Shown: positions 54,747 to 62,904 of the stretch, piece by piece
How the letters are laid out: every line of letters begins with the position of its first letter
How positions within the stretch are numbered: the first letter of the stretch is position 1
Position numbers and translations under genes: made by a program
Origin: DIGJ01 sp041821315
GTDB taxonomy: Bacteria; Bacillota; Clostridia; Lachnospirales; Lachnospiraceae
NCBI GenBank assembly: GCA_041821315.1
Contig: JBGUEO010000012.1
Coordinates: forward strand, 46,014 to 110,013
Length of the DNA: 64,000 nt
Direction of reading: 5' to 3'
The notes under the pieces: model-generated
Told to the model about the DNA's origin: nothing
What the model saw: the letters and a program-made list of their open reading frames with translations, nothing else
The model's database searches: none

Positions 54747-56084
54747 ATGAGAATGAAAGTAGTAATAATGGCCGGAGGCAAAGGAACCAGAATTTCTTCA
54801 ATTGCTTCTGATATACCGAAGCCTATGATACAGATTAATGGAATGCCTGTTTTAGAACATGAGATAGAATGTCTCCGTTCCCAAGGATTTACGGATTTAA
54901 TTATAACAGTATCATACCTTGGTTCCATTATTATGGATTATTTCGGAGATGGTGGAAAAGTTTCTCCTGTTACAAGAAAACCGTTTGGTGTGAATATCGA
55001 ATATTATAATGAAGAGAAGCCTTTGGGAAATGCAGGTGCTTTATTTAAACTAAAGGAAAAGCTTACAGATGATTTTTTACTTCTTAACGCAGATGCTATC
55101 TTTGATGTGGACTTCAAACGTATGGTGGCAAATCATCATGCTAAAAATGCACTTGTTACGTTGTTCATACATCCAAATTCACATCCCTATGATAGTGGTG
55201 TGATTATTGCTGATAGTAAGGGAGCAGTCGAAAAATGGCTCGCTAAGGAAGATGAACGTCCAGTCTATTACCGCAATCGTGTAAATGCAGGTTTACACGT
55301 TATTAGTCCAAAGGTATTAGATGATGCAAATATCGATCCAAATAAAGTTGGAACGATAAATCCCGAAACGGGAAACATTTACAAGGTTGATCTGGATCGC
55401 CAGCTTCTAAAACCACTTGCTGGTACTGGAAAAATGTTCAGCTATGATAGTCCGGAGTATGTAAAGGATATGGGGACTCCCGAGAGATTTCATTTTGTTA
55501 CAAAAGATTTCATTGCGGGTCGTGTTCAAGCTAAGAATCTGGTAAATAAGCAGAAAGCTATTTTCTTGGATCGTGATGGTACAATTAATAAGTATGTAGG
55601 ATTCTTGAAAAATATCGATGAGTTTGAGCTTCTTCCTGGAGTTATAGAAGCTATTAAGAGTATCAATGCCTCTAGTTATCTTTGCATTGTAGTAACAAAT
55701 CAGCCTGTGATAGCAAGAGGTGAAGTCTCTTGGGAGGGTATTGAAGAAATTCATAATAAGATGGAAACTCTATTAGGATACGAAGGTGCTTATCTAGATG
55801 GTGTTTATATCTGTCCGCACCATCCGCATAAAGGCTATGTGGGAGAGATTTCCGAACTGAAACTTGACTGTGACTGCAGGAAGCCGAAGCCGGGTATGTT
55901 GCTCAAAGCAGCTGAAGACTTTAATATAGATTTGGAAAAGTCATGGATGATTGGTGACAGTGAGAATGATTTGAAAGCAGGTATCAATGCAGGTTGTAAG
56001 ACGGCATTTATTGGATCGGGGTCGTATAATCAAAATATGAATGGTGAAACTTTGATTCAAATTATTAATAAAATACTAAATTAA
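54747..56084 (+). CDS. HddC-GmhB fusion: heptose-1-P guanylyltransferase with heptose bisphosphatase
   Basis: 445 residues, two domains. The N-terminal nucleotidyltransferase (about 1-235) has MAGGKGTRISSIASDIPKPM and LLLNADAIFDVDF. The C-terminal HAD phosphatase (about 270-440) has FLDRDGTINK (Asp275, Asp277), VVTNQPVIARG and the GmhB zinc loop CPHHPHKG...CDCRKPKPGM. Together they would turn heptose-1,7-bisphosphate into GDP-heptose, completing the hddA/gmhA pathway. Start 54747 has GGGAGG 7 bases upstream. It is cut off from the rest of the cassette by two transposase regions; a truncated transposase abuts its stop. Confidence 0.9.
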   Translation: MRMKVVIMAGGKGTRISSIASDIPKPMIQINGMPVLEHEIECLRSQGFTDLIITVSYLGSIIMDYFGDGGKVSPVTRKPFGVNIEYYNEEKPLGNAGALFKLKEKLTDDFLLLNADAIFDVDFKRMVANHHAKNALVTLFIHPNSHPYDSGVIIADSKGAVEKWLAKEDERPVYYRNRVNAGLHVISPKVLDDANIDPNKVGTINPETGNIYKVDLDRQLLKPLAGTGKMFSYDSPEYVKDMGTPERFHFVTKDFIAGRVQAKNLVNKQKAIFLDRDGTINKYVGFLKNIDEFELLPGVIEAIKSINASSYLCIVVTNQPVIARGEVSWEGIEEIHNKMETLLGYEGAYLDGVYICPHHPHKGYVGEISELKLDCDCRKPKPGMLLKAAEDFNIDLEKSWMIGDSENDLKAGINAGCKTAFIGSGSYNQNMNGETLIQIINKILN

Positions 56085-56970
56085 TGTTTACAATAAAGGC
56101 TATCATCTTACAGAGGCCTGTGTACTTACCTCCAGTAATCATCCGGTCAGTATCTTTTCCAGAATTCATTCCTCCTCTGAAAAAAATTATAAATCCGCTA
56201 ATACCAATACGTTCATTGCTATGGAACAGAGTGTCGCTCTCTTCAAAAAGGCAACCTTTGCCATGGATCGTGGCTATGATGATAACAAGATGTTTCTGAA
56301 ACTGGATGAACTAGGACAGGACTATGTCATCCGTCTTAAATTCAATCGAAAACTTCTTTATCATAATAAATGGACAATGGCTACAGAACTTCGTAACCGC
56401 CGAAAAGGCAAGGTCAAAGCAAGCGTATTCTATAGGGGAAAAAATCACGAAGATTATCTGTCACATGTTAAAGTTAAGATCATTGCCTCCAAAAAAGATA
56501 TCTACATGGTACTTATTTATGGGATTACCAAATATCCAATAATGCTTGCTACAAATAAAGAAATCAAATCGAAAGAAGATGTAATAAAAATAGCTCACAT
56601 CTATTTTTCTCGATGGAAAATCGAGGAATATTTCCGTTGTAAAAAACAGAAGTTTCATTTTGAAAATTTCCATGTGCGGAAGCTTCGTGCAATCAATGCA
56701 CTCAACTTTTACATCACCTTATGCATGGCATTCCTAGCTATGATTTCAATGGAATCTGAGACAAATGCACTTAAGGTTTCAATTATAAAATCAGCAAATC
56801 CTATAAAAGAAAAAGTCTTTTTTTGCTATTACCGTCTGGCAAAAGGCATCTTTTGCATACTTTCGTATGCAAAAGAAGGCGTCAGGCTCTGGTTTCGGAC
56901 AAGACGTTCGACATACCGTCAATTCTGTCTTAAATTGGTCGTTGCTCCACCCGTCAGAAGCGGTCGGTGA
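56083..56970 (+). pseudogene. 5'-truncated IS4-type transposase remnant
   Basis: The frame is open from 56080, just at the stop of the HddC-GmhB gene, and reads YHLTEACVLTSSNHPVSIFS and then TFAMDRGYDDNKMF (catalytic Asp). YFSRWKIEEYFRCKKQ (Y-x2-R-x3-E-x6-K, the YREK box with Glu) and FYITLCMAFLAMISM follow. The N-terminal third is missing. Internal ATG at 56221 is not a natural start. The first DDE Asp is probably lost, so it should be inactive. The truncation point marks a recombination border at the capsule locus end. Confidence 0.8.
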
Positions 56971-57610
56971 AACGCCGAAGACTGCGTACGGTGATTAGTA
57001 ACTTGATTATGATGTTATGATGGCAAGTCAAGTAACACAGCACGCAAGACAGTTGATAATTAGACTCGGTCGCAGCAATATCTGGTGCTTTGCTTTTGCC
57101 GAAATCTATTCATTTTTTGCAGATTTTGGAAATAAGAGCATATTTACAACTTGATGCAAAGGGGATAAAGCCATTAGGCTTTATTTGTTGCCCCATTTTT
57201 TATAGGTCATTTACATGATAGACGGATTAGCGTTTTAAAAATGGTATAAGTTACATTGATGTAAGAATTTTTCATGGCTGACTAGGTGTTTTGGGTGGTC
57301 AGCTTGTATTAAGAAGCAGTTTCACGGATTCAGAAATAAATGAAGCAGAGCTGAAATTGACTTTACATAAATTGTTGAAGCAATAGGGCAATCGTAACAT
57401 TTGCAAATTAAAAGAGAATGATATTACAACATGTGAATTTTGATGAATTTAGTAATGATATGAGTTCAGATACAGAGATTATATTGAACGAATAGAATTT
57501 ACAAATTATCAATTAAAAGCAGAAACGTTATTACAAGTATTAGAGGTTCAGCTTGGTGAAGAAATTAGTGTAGATGATAAGCATAAGCATGAACTTTAGG
57601 AGAATCGATA
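56971..57610. other. Gap of 640 bp: mobile-element debris, no intact gene
   Basis: No convincing gene. A hairpin ATAAAGCC-ATTA-GGCTTTAT (57165-57184) is followed within 20 bases by ATTTTTT and may be a terminator. GCTGAC/GTCAGC arms lie at about 57277-57304. Short reading frames such as FTNYQLKAETLLQVLEVQLG (ending at 57600) look like the broken 3' end of a larger gene; its family was not recognised. Confidence 0.5.
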
Positions 57611-58072
57611 ATGTCAAAAAGGTCAATTATAAAATACCTACTAGTCATAACGTGGATGATCACAATCTTCCTGTTTTCCTCCAAACCGGCAACGGATTCA
57701 AACGAACAGTCCTATACGGTTGGAAGAATCGTATGCACAGTTGTATATCCAGACTTTACGTCTATGCCCTCAGTTGAGCAAGAGCAGGCTGTACTATCCA
57801 TAAATTATATTGTTCGAAAAACGGCACATTTTATCGAGTACATGATTCTAGGTATTCTTCTATTCATTGCCCTGGATGGTAGGAGGAAAGTCTTACCATT
57901 TACGATAGGGATGATCTATGCGGGTACGGATGAGTTTCACCAGCTCTTTGTATCTGGACGAAGTGGTCAAATAAAAGATGTCGCACTTGATAGTGTTGGA
58001 GTGTTATTTGGGGTATTCTTAATCGCCATTATTTATGCTAGAATAAAGAAAAGAGATGGAAGGAACTGGTAG
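57611..58072 (+). CDS. VanZ-like membrane protein
   Basis: 153 residues with four membrane helices. IVRKTAHFIEYMILGILLFI, GTDEFHQLFVSGRSGQIKDV and LDSVGVLFGVF are the VanZ-family core (His/Glu in TDEFHQ). The ATG at 57611 is preceded by GGAGAATCG. VanZ relatives give low-level teicoplanin resistance in some hosts, but most are of unknown role. It is followed one base later by an alcohol dehydrogenase gene. Confidence 0.88.
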   Translation: MSKRSIIKYLLVITWMITIFLFSSKPATDSNEQSYTVGRIVCTVVYPDFTSMPSVEQEQAVLSINYIVRKTAHFIEYMILGILLFIALDGRRKVLPFTIGMIYAGTDEFHQLFVSGRSGQIKDVALDSVGVLFGVFLIAIIYARIKKRDGRNW

Positions 58073-58073
58073 A

Positions 58074-59195
58074 ATGATACAGCAGTTTGTGAGTCAAAGT
58101 GATTATAAAAATGAAATAATAGCAATCTTAAAACAAAATCATGCAAAAAATATATTGTTGGTATGCGGGCATTCCATGGAACAGTTAAAACTCAATCAGT
58201 TGTTTGATGAACTGCCTGCCATTTTGGATGTTACAATTACTCGATTTATGAATTTTGAACCAAATCCACGCTATGAATCTACCGTTGCAGGCGTTAAGGT
58301 ATTTCAGGAACATGCCTGTGATTTTATCATTGCAGTGGGAGGAGGCAGTGCACTAGATGTTGCAAAGTGTATTAAGCTGTTTCATACAATGGATGAATCG
58401 AAGGATTACATCGGGCAGAAAATCATACCGAATGCAACAAAGCTTTTGGCGATTCCTACGACCGCAGGGACAGGAAGTGAGTCCACAAAATTTTCTATTA
58501 TCTATGTAAATGGAGAGAAACAATCCATCAATGAGGAAAGCTCCTTACCAGATTATGTATTATTGCTCCCAGAAGTGTTGGAAACCTTACCAAATTATCA
58601 ACGCAAGGCTACGATGATGGATGCACTTTGTCATGCAATCGAGTCGTATTGGTCTGTGAAATCACAAGAAGAGAGTAAGCACTATGCAAAAGCAGCCATG
58701 CTTAAAATCATGCAGTACAAGGATGCATATCTGGAAAATGAAGGGGAAGGCAATCTTCAAATGCTAGAAGCCGCAAATCTTGCAGGTCAGGCAATCAACC
58801 TTACACAAACAACGGCAGCGCATGCAATGTGTTATAAGATTACAACATACTATGGTATCGCACATGGTCATGCAGCGATGCTTTGTTTAACAAAGATTTG
58901 GTGTGATATGTTACAGCATATGGATATCTGTAATGATCCAAGGGGAAGTGCGTATGTTAAGAGAACATTCCAAGAAATAGCACATGGACTAGGGTATGCT
59001 ACGGTCGAGGAAGCATTGGATAAACTAGAGCAGCTTATGGAGGAGTTAGGATTGCAGGCACCAAAATCCGCGTCGCGAAAGGATCGCGACATGCTTGTAA
59101 AATCGGTGAATGTTCAGAAACTGAACAATAATCCGATTGGACTAAATGAGCAGGATTTGGTTCGGATTTACGATCAGATATTTAATTTTATTTAA
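58074..59195 (+). CDS. Iron-containing alcohol dehydrogenase family protein
   Basis: 373 residues. AVGGGSALDVAKCIK (NAD site), PTTAGTGSESTKFSII, MMDALCHAIESYWS and YGIAHGHAAMLCLTKIW supply the metal ligands (Asp, His, His, His) of group III iron-dependent dehydrogenases. The overall pattern resembles phosphonoacetaldehyde reductases, but no phosphonate genes are nearby. The ATG at 58074 is chosen because GGAAGGA lies 9 bases upstream; the ATG at 58056 overlaps the VanZ gene. Confidence 0.88.
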   Translation: MIQQFVSQSDYKNEIIAILKQNHAKNILLVCGHSMEQLKLNQLFDELPAILDVTITRFMNFEPNPRYESTVAGVKVFQEHACDFIIAVGGGSALDVAKCIKLFHTMDESKDYIGQKIIPNATKLLAIPTTAGTGSESTKFSIIYVNGEKQSINEESSLPDYVLLLPEVLETLPNYQRKATMMDALCHAIESYWSVKSQEESKHYAKAAMLKIMQYKDAYLENEGEGNLQMLEAANLAGQAINLTQTTAAHAMCYKITTYYGIAHGHAAMLCLTKIWCDMLQHMDICNDPRGSAYVKRTFQEIAHGLGYATVEEALDKLEQLMEELGLQAPKSASRKDRDMLVKSVNVQKLNNNPIGLNEQDLVRIYDQIFNFI

Positions 59196-59211
59196 GATCA
59201 CGGTTCATATA

Positions 59212-59520
59212 TTATTTAAAACTGATATCATAAACTGTTTTAATAACATCTGAGTTCCCCCATTGTGACATAATTCCCTCTTGATTAATGAGTATTCGTG
59301 ACAAACTATTATCTTTATGTAACCAATAAGTATAGTTAAGCTTTTTTATTCCACTTGACAAATTTTTCTCCGAAATTGTAATCGTATAGATTTTAAAAGA
59401 ATTTTCTTCTGATAGGCTGATACGTTCAATATCTGTTTCTTTATAATTTAAACCAATCATATTCATTATGTTATCATAATAATTCAATTCTTGATTTCTA
59501 TCCTGATCCAACTTCCATTT
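59212..59520 (-). pseudogene. C-terminal fragment of an unrecognised protein
   Basis: About 102 codons, open from 59520 (KWKLDQDRNQELNYYDNIMN) to the stop at 59212. No proper start; the TTG at 59511 has no ribosome site. The sequence is polar and beta-prone (SFKIYTITISEKN). Its 5' border coincides with the start of IS21-like debris on the other strand, so an insertion probably removed its N-terminus. Confidence 0.5.
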
Positions 59521-59682
59521 TCATATGTTCTATCACCAGATGGTTGGATATCCAGAATCGGAACGGATGCAGATGCTACAGTTGCTGCGGCAATCATTGA
59601 TCGTATTAGACCAAACTCATCCATGCGTGAACGTCATGGTCTTAATAAATCCCATCAGAAAGAAGGTGGAATTCATGACTGA
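59515..59682 (+). pseudogene. 3' end of an IS21-type IstB gene (remnant)
   Basis: Only about 55 codons: SPDGWISRIGTDADATVAAA followed by IIDRI and MRERHGLNKSHQKEGG, resembling the C-terminal end of IstB helper ATPases (A-x-IIDR-I). The rest of istB and all of istA are missing. Its stop overlaps the ATG of the following small frame. Confidence 0.4.
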
Positions 59683-59871
59683 TTACTGTGCATTTAGCAA
59701 AGATCACCGCTGCATAAAATATGAAGACTATGAAGCTACTTGTTTTGAATTGGAGGAAGCGATGAACTATGTCATGGCAACTGGATTGAAATTCAGCATC
59801 TTCAAGACCGTGTTGACCAGCTGGAACAACTCTTTAGAGATACGGGTGTTGAAGTACCACCAGAAGTCTAA
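59675..59871 (+). pseudogene. Small IS-accessory reading frame with a -1 frameshift
   Basis: ATG 59675 reads MTDYCAFSKDHRCIKYEDYE and on to FELEEA. A one-base loss near 59760 then moves the frame; the -1 frame continues DELCHGNWIEIQHLQDRVDQ, then LEQLFRDTGVEVPPEV, to the stop at 59869-59871. The second half is a coiled coil. Restoring one base gives a protein of about 65 residues, apparently an accessory protein of the same element. Confidence 0.45.
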
Positions 59872-59892
59872 GTAACACAATGCATTGCCTAC

Positions 59893-60076
59893 CTATCCGG
59901 AAACAACTGCACCATTATAGGTATCCCATAATTTCACATCTCTTAAACACTCAACAGCATCTTTCCATGAATTATCCATTAATCTTGGCGGTAGAATTCC
60001 CAGCATCTCACTTGCCATAACCACATCATATCCACCGGTTGTTTTTGCTTTGATTGGTACATTATAACATTCCCAT
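59893..60076 (-). pseudogene. Frameshifted gene fragment behind a MerR-type promoter
   Basis: AAAGGAGGAAAAAA precedes an ATG at 60076 whose frame stops after four codons (MGML). The neighbouring frame is open for about 60 codons and reads like real protein: WECYNVPIKAKTTGGYDVVM, then ASEMLGILPPRLMDNSWKDA, to a stop at 59893. A one-base change near the start, plus truncation, is the simplest explanation. Family not recognised. Confidence 0.45.
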
Positions 60077-60104
60077 TTTTTTCCTCCTTTGTATTGTTAT
60101 CTAT

Positions 60105-60135
60105 AGTCTAAACTATTACGCAACGTAGGAGTCAA
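60105..60135 (-). promoter_or_regulatory. MerR-type promoter with 19-bp spacer
   Basis: On the minus strand, TTGACT (complement of 60130-60135), 19 bp, then TAGACT (complement of 60105-60110). The spacer holds the dyad TACG-CAA-CGTA (60117-60127 on the plus strand). Overlong spacers with a central dyad are the hallmark of MerR-family activators. It drives the broken fragment at 59893-60076; no MerR gene was found in the window. Confidence 0.6.
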
Positions 60136-60180
60136 TAAAAATATAATGTATTCCTTACTATGGCGTAGTAATGGAAAAAA

Positions 60181-60209
60181 TTGACGTATATATTATTTTT
60201 TGCTATATT
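60181..60209 (+). promoter_or_regulatory. Sigma-A promoter of the secreted-protein gene
   Basis: TTGACG (60181-60186), 17-bp spacer, TATATT (60204-60209). The start point would be near 60216, giving a leader of about 20-25 nt before the gene at 60238. Confidence 0.65.
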
Positions 60210-60237
60210 AATACTAGTATGTTTAATTAAGGGGGAT

Positions 60238-61770
60238 ATGAAAGTGAAACAAACAAAAATCCAAAAGAAATGCAAAAAATTAACTGCCTGGATTGCCTTA
60301 ATCGCAATGCTCTTTACAGTCTTTTCACCTGTAGGTGCAGACAAAGTAGCAAAAGCAGCTTTAAGTCCACTTCAGTATTATCAAAAAGTAGAAAATGCAA
60401 ATATTAATAAGCAGATTGATTCCATAACAGAAGGCTATTCGTCCTACATTAAAACCTATCAGGAATCTTTAAAACAGGAAGCAGGTGCTGAAGTTACACT
60501 TAAGGCAACGCTAGATCCTAGTATAGCAGAAGAGATAGGAGCGGAAGATTTAAAAAGCGTAAAAGCTTCTATTATAAGCATGGTAAAGGGAACCAAAACA
60601 AAGTCCACCATGAATTTCTATACCAATGACAAGCAAATTACTTCTTTAGAAACCTATGCAGACTTAAATGGTTTATATTATTTCTTAATTCCTGATTTGA
60701 GTAGCTCTTTCCTTAAATGTTCGATGAAAGACTTATATAGTAGTGATGTAACTTCTGCTAAGCTTCAGGAACAAATGGTAAACTATTTTAATGATCCAAT
60801 CACAGCAGATACACTTAATATAACACTGAAAAGATATTCTGCATTAGCGATTGATAAAATAACCGATGTAACCATGAAAGAAAATGAAACTCTTTCTGTT
60901 GACCAGTTAAGTGACGAATACACAAAATTGACAGTACAAATTGATGAAAGAACGGCCCTTAATATTGCTGACGATATATTTAAAACAGCAAAGTCAGATA
61001 CAGGCTTAAGGGATATCTTCGTTGACTCAGGTCTTTGTACAAAAACTCAATATGACAAGGCAATTAAAGAATCAATGAAAGATATTGCAAAGGATTTAAA
61101 AGCATTAAAGGAATCAAATGGTTCTAATGTTTTCACAATGTCCATCTGGGTTGATAAGAAAGACAAAATTGTAGGACGCAGCATTGTCATTAAAGATGGC
61201 AAAGAATATTTTAAATTTGGTTATAAAACAGTAAAAAAAGGAACTTCTATGGAAATTGATGCTTGGGCTGGTGACAAAGAAAATGTTATTCGGGCTAAAG
61301 GAAGTTTTGCTGCTAAATTACGTGGCGCAATTGGTAATGTTAAAGTATATATTCCTAATTCATCCCAAAAAACTCCAGATGTTATCAATATTGATTTTAA
61401 GGATGTAAAATATGAGCTAAATGATAACAAAGGTTTTATAAATGGTGAAATTAACATTACAAGTGAACTTTTTGATGGAATAAACATTAAAATAAATTGT
61501 AACGGAGATTCAAGTAAACAGGATTTCATATGTGATGTACTGCAAGGTGCAAAATCATTAGTTAATATTACAATGACTACGAAAGAAATACCTTACCAAG
61601 ATTTTAACCTTCCAACTTCAGCGGATAAGTCATATGATATGACAACACAGTTGGATGATTACATTCTAGATTCTGATATGAAAGGATTCTTACAGAAAAT
61701 AAAAGACAGATCAGATGTAAAGGCAATTGATGATTATATGGATGAGTTACTACTGACCTATGTTGAATAA
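60238..61770 (+). CDS. Secreted protein of unknown function
   Basis: 510 residues from ATG 60238; a GTG at 60244 is better spaced from AAGGGGGAT and gives nearly the same protein. A signal peptide (about 1-41, VAKAA-LS) precedes a helical region (YYQKVENANINKQIDSITEG) and then long alternating strands (TKSTMNFYTNDKQITSLETY; VFTMSIWVDKKDKIVGRSIV) that suggest a large beta-rich fold. No Cys lipobox, anchor or catalytic motif seen. It has its own promoter and a following hairpin, so it is a single-gene unit. Confidence 0.75.
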   Translation: MKVKQTKIQKKCKKLTAWIALIAMLFTVFSPVGADKVAKAALSPLQYYQKVENANINKQIDSITEGYSSYIKTYQESLKQEAGAEVTLKATLDPSIAEEIGAEDLKSVKASIISMVKGTKTKSTMNFYTNDKQITSLETYADLNGLYYFLIPDLSSSFLKCSMKDLYSSDVTSAKLQEQMVNYFNDPITADTLNITLKRYSALAIDKITDVTMKENETLSVDQLSDEYTKLTVQIDERTALNIADDIFKTAKSDTGLRDIFVDSGLCTKTQYDKAIKESMKDIAKDLKALKESNGSNVFTMSIWVDKKDKIVGRSIVIKDGKEYFKFGYKTVKKGTSMEIDAWAGDKENVIRAKGSFAAKLRGAIGNVKVYIPNSSQKTPDVINIDFKDVKYELNDNKGFINGEINITSELFDGINIKINCNGDSSKQDFICDVLQGAKSLVNITMTTKEIPYQDFNLPTSADKSYDMTTQLDDYILDSDMKGFLQKIKDRSDVKAIDDYMDELLLTYVE

Positions 61771-61810
61771 GTCACCGTTACTATTCGCAGGTAAATAAAG
61801 AATGAAAATG

Positions 61811-61831
61811 GAGCAGGGGATTCCCCTGCTC
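61811..61831. terminator. Hairpin between convergent genes
   Basis: GAGCAGGGG (61811-61819) and CCCCTGCTC (61823-61831) around ATT: a perfect 9-bp GC-rich stem. The following plus-strand bases (TTAACTATGTTTG) are only moderately T-rich; on the minus strand CATTTTCATT follows. It probably terminates the secreted-protein gene. Confidence 0.7.
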
Positions 61832-61835
61832 TTAA

Positions 61836-61931
61836 CTATGTTTGAAAGTATTTAATTCTATCAGCTAATATTGAAGCTTTTAGGTCTTTCTTAAATTTGT
61901 TTGTAGGTATCACGGTATACTTACTCTTCAT
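61836..61931 (-). pseudogene. YafQ/RelE-type toxin fragment
   Basis: 31 codons: MKSKYTVIPTNKFKKDLK matches the N-terminus of YafQ-like mRNA interferases. ASILADRIKYFQT and a stop then replace the remaining 60 or so residues, including all catalytic ones. The ATG overlaps the antitoxin stop (GATGAAGAGTAA), as in intact modules. Inactive. Confidence 0.65.
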
Positions 61932-62109
61932 CTAATATCTCCTGAAACATTTGGTGTACATCCGTGTAACCTTTAGCTTTTGAAGGATCCGAAAGAAGCT
62001 CATCAGTTTCTTTCATTGCGACCAATGTATCATGATTAGATATCCCAATTTCAAAAGGGATTCTTTTTTCTCGCACCACTGTTTTAGCAAACACGGTAAA
62101 AGCGGTCAT
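61921..62109 (-). pseudogene. RelB/DinJ-type antitoxin, N-terminus missing
   Basis: 62 residues: MTAFTVFAKTVVREKRIPFE is the middle and IGISNHDTLVAMKETDELLS the later part of RelB/DinJ antitoxins. The N-terminal ribbon-helix-helix strand that binds DNA (about 25-30 residues) is absent, and no ribosome site precedes the ATG. Together with the toxin fragment downstream this is a doubly truncated module. Confidence 0.65.
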
Positions 62110-62130
62110 ATTTATATTTGCTGTGGATGC

Positions 62131-62904
62131 CTATATAATGTATAGTTTCAGAAGCTCCTCAGGCGATGAAAAAATAAAATCTGCATCAGGATTTAAAACA
62201 GAAGAATGATTCCAGGTCACAAGTCCTGAAGCAAAACCTGCCGCATTTGCACATGCAATATCGGTGGGCATATCGCCAATATAGATACAGGAATCGGGAG
62301 ATGCACAGGACTTTTCTGCATAATAAAGAAGTGGCTCAGGATTTGGTTTGTGCTGTAGTGTATTGTCAGCACAGATAATCAGATCAAATAGCTGTCTAAG
62401 GTTGAATTTGTGGAAATATCTTTCGTATTCCGTTTTTTTTCTGGAAGTGACAACGCCTAGATGAAATCCACTTTTTTTCATAAACAGCAGCATGTCTTCC
62501 ACACCGGGGAAAAATATGGCCTGATCTGAAAATCTGCTGTAATTCTGAATCCATTTATTTTCAAAATCTTCATCAACATCTGCATCGAGCAGTTCAAGGG
62601 CATCATGAGTTGGAATTCCAAGCACAATCTGCAGATACTCAAGAGAATACGCAAGGTCATATGTTTCAAGGGTGTACTGCCAGGTCTTCAAAACCGCATT
62701 TTCAGTATCTATCAGTGTTCCGTCTATATCAAATACGATATGTGTATATTGCATAAGCTTCTCCTTTGTTGTGAATTCAATCAGTTGCAGTGCGTAATTG
62801 AGATATAATTTTCGATAGGTATCATATTTGGTGTCCTGAGCAAGACGTATCATATTTGAAATCATAGTGCGGCTGGCACAGTTGTTTTCTATTGGAATTG
62901 ACAT
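62131..62904 (-). CDS. HAD-family phosphatase with N-terminal extension
   Basis: 257 residues. The HAD core begins at residue 51: THIVFDIDGTLIDTENAVLK (catalytic Asp pair), VVTSRKK (motif II), KPNPEPLLY (motif III Lys) and YIGDMPTDIACANAAG (motif IV), like phosphoglycolate or sugar-phosphate phosphatases. Both the ATG at 62904 (AAGGAGG) and the internal ATG at 62754 (AAAGGAG, 5 bases upstream) have good ribosome sites. A short form lacking the 50-residue leader may therefore be made. It overlaps the PTS gene stop (TGATG), so the two are coupled. Confidence 0.88.
   Translation of the reverse strand: MSIPIENNCASRTMISNMIRLAQDTKYDTYRKLYLNYALQLIEFTTKEKLMQYTHIVFDIDGTLIDTENAVLKTWQYTLETYDLAYSLEYLQIVLGIPTHDALELLDADVDEDFENKWIQNYSRFSDQAIFFPGVEDMLLFMKKSGFHLGVVTSRKKTEYERYFHKFNLRQLFDLIICADNTLQHKPNPEPLLYYAEKSCASPDSCIYIGDMPTDIACANAAGFASGLVTWNHSSVLNPDADFIFSSPEELLKLYII

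Noticed and set aside
57574..57777. Small gene overlapping the VanZ-like gene
   Set aside because: Out-of-frame shadow; the VanZ frame has membrane helices and family motifs.
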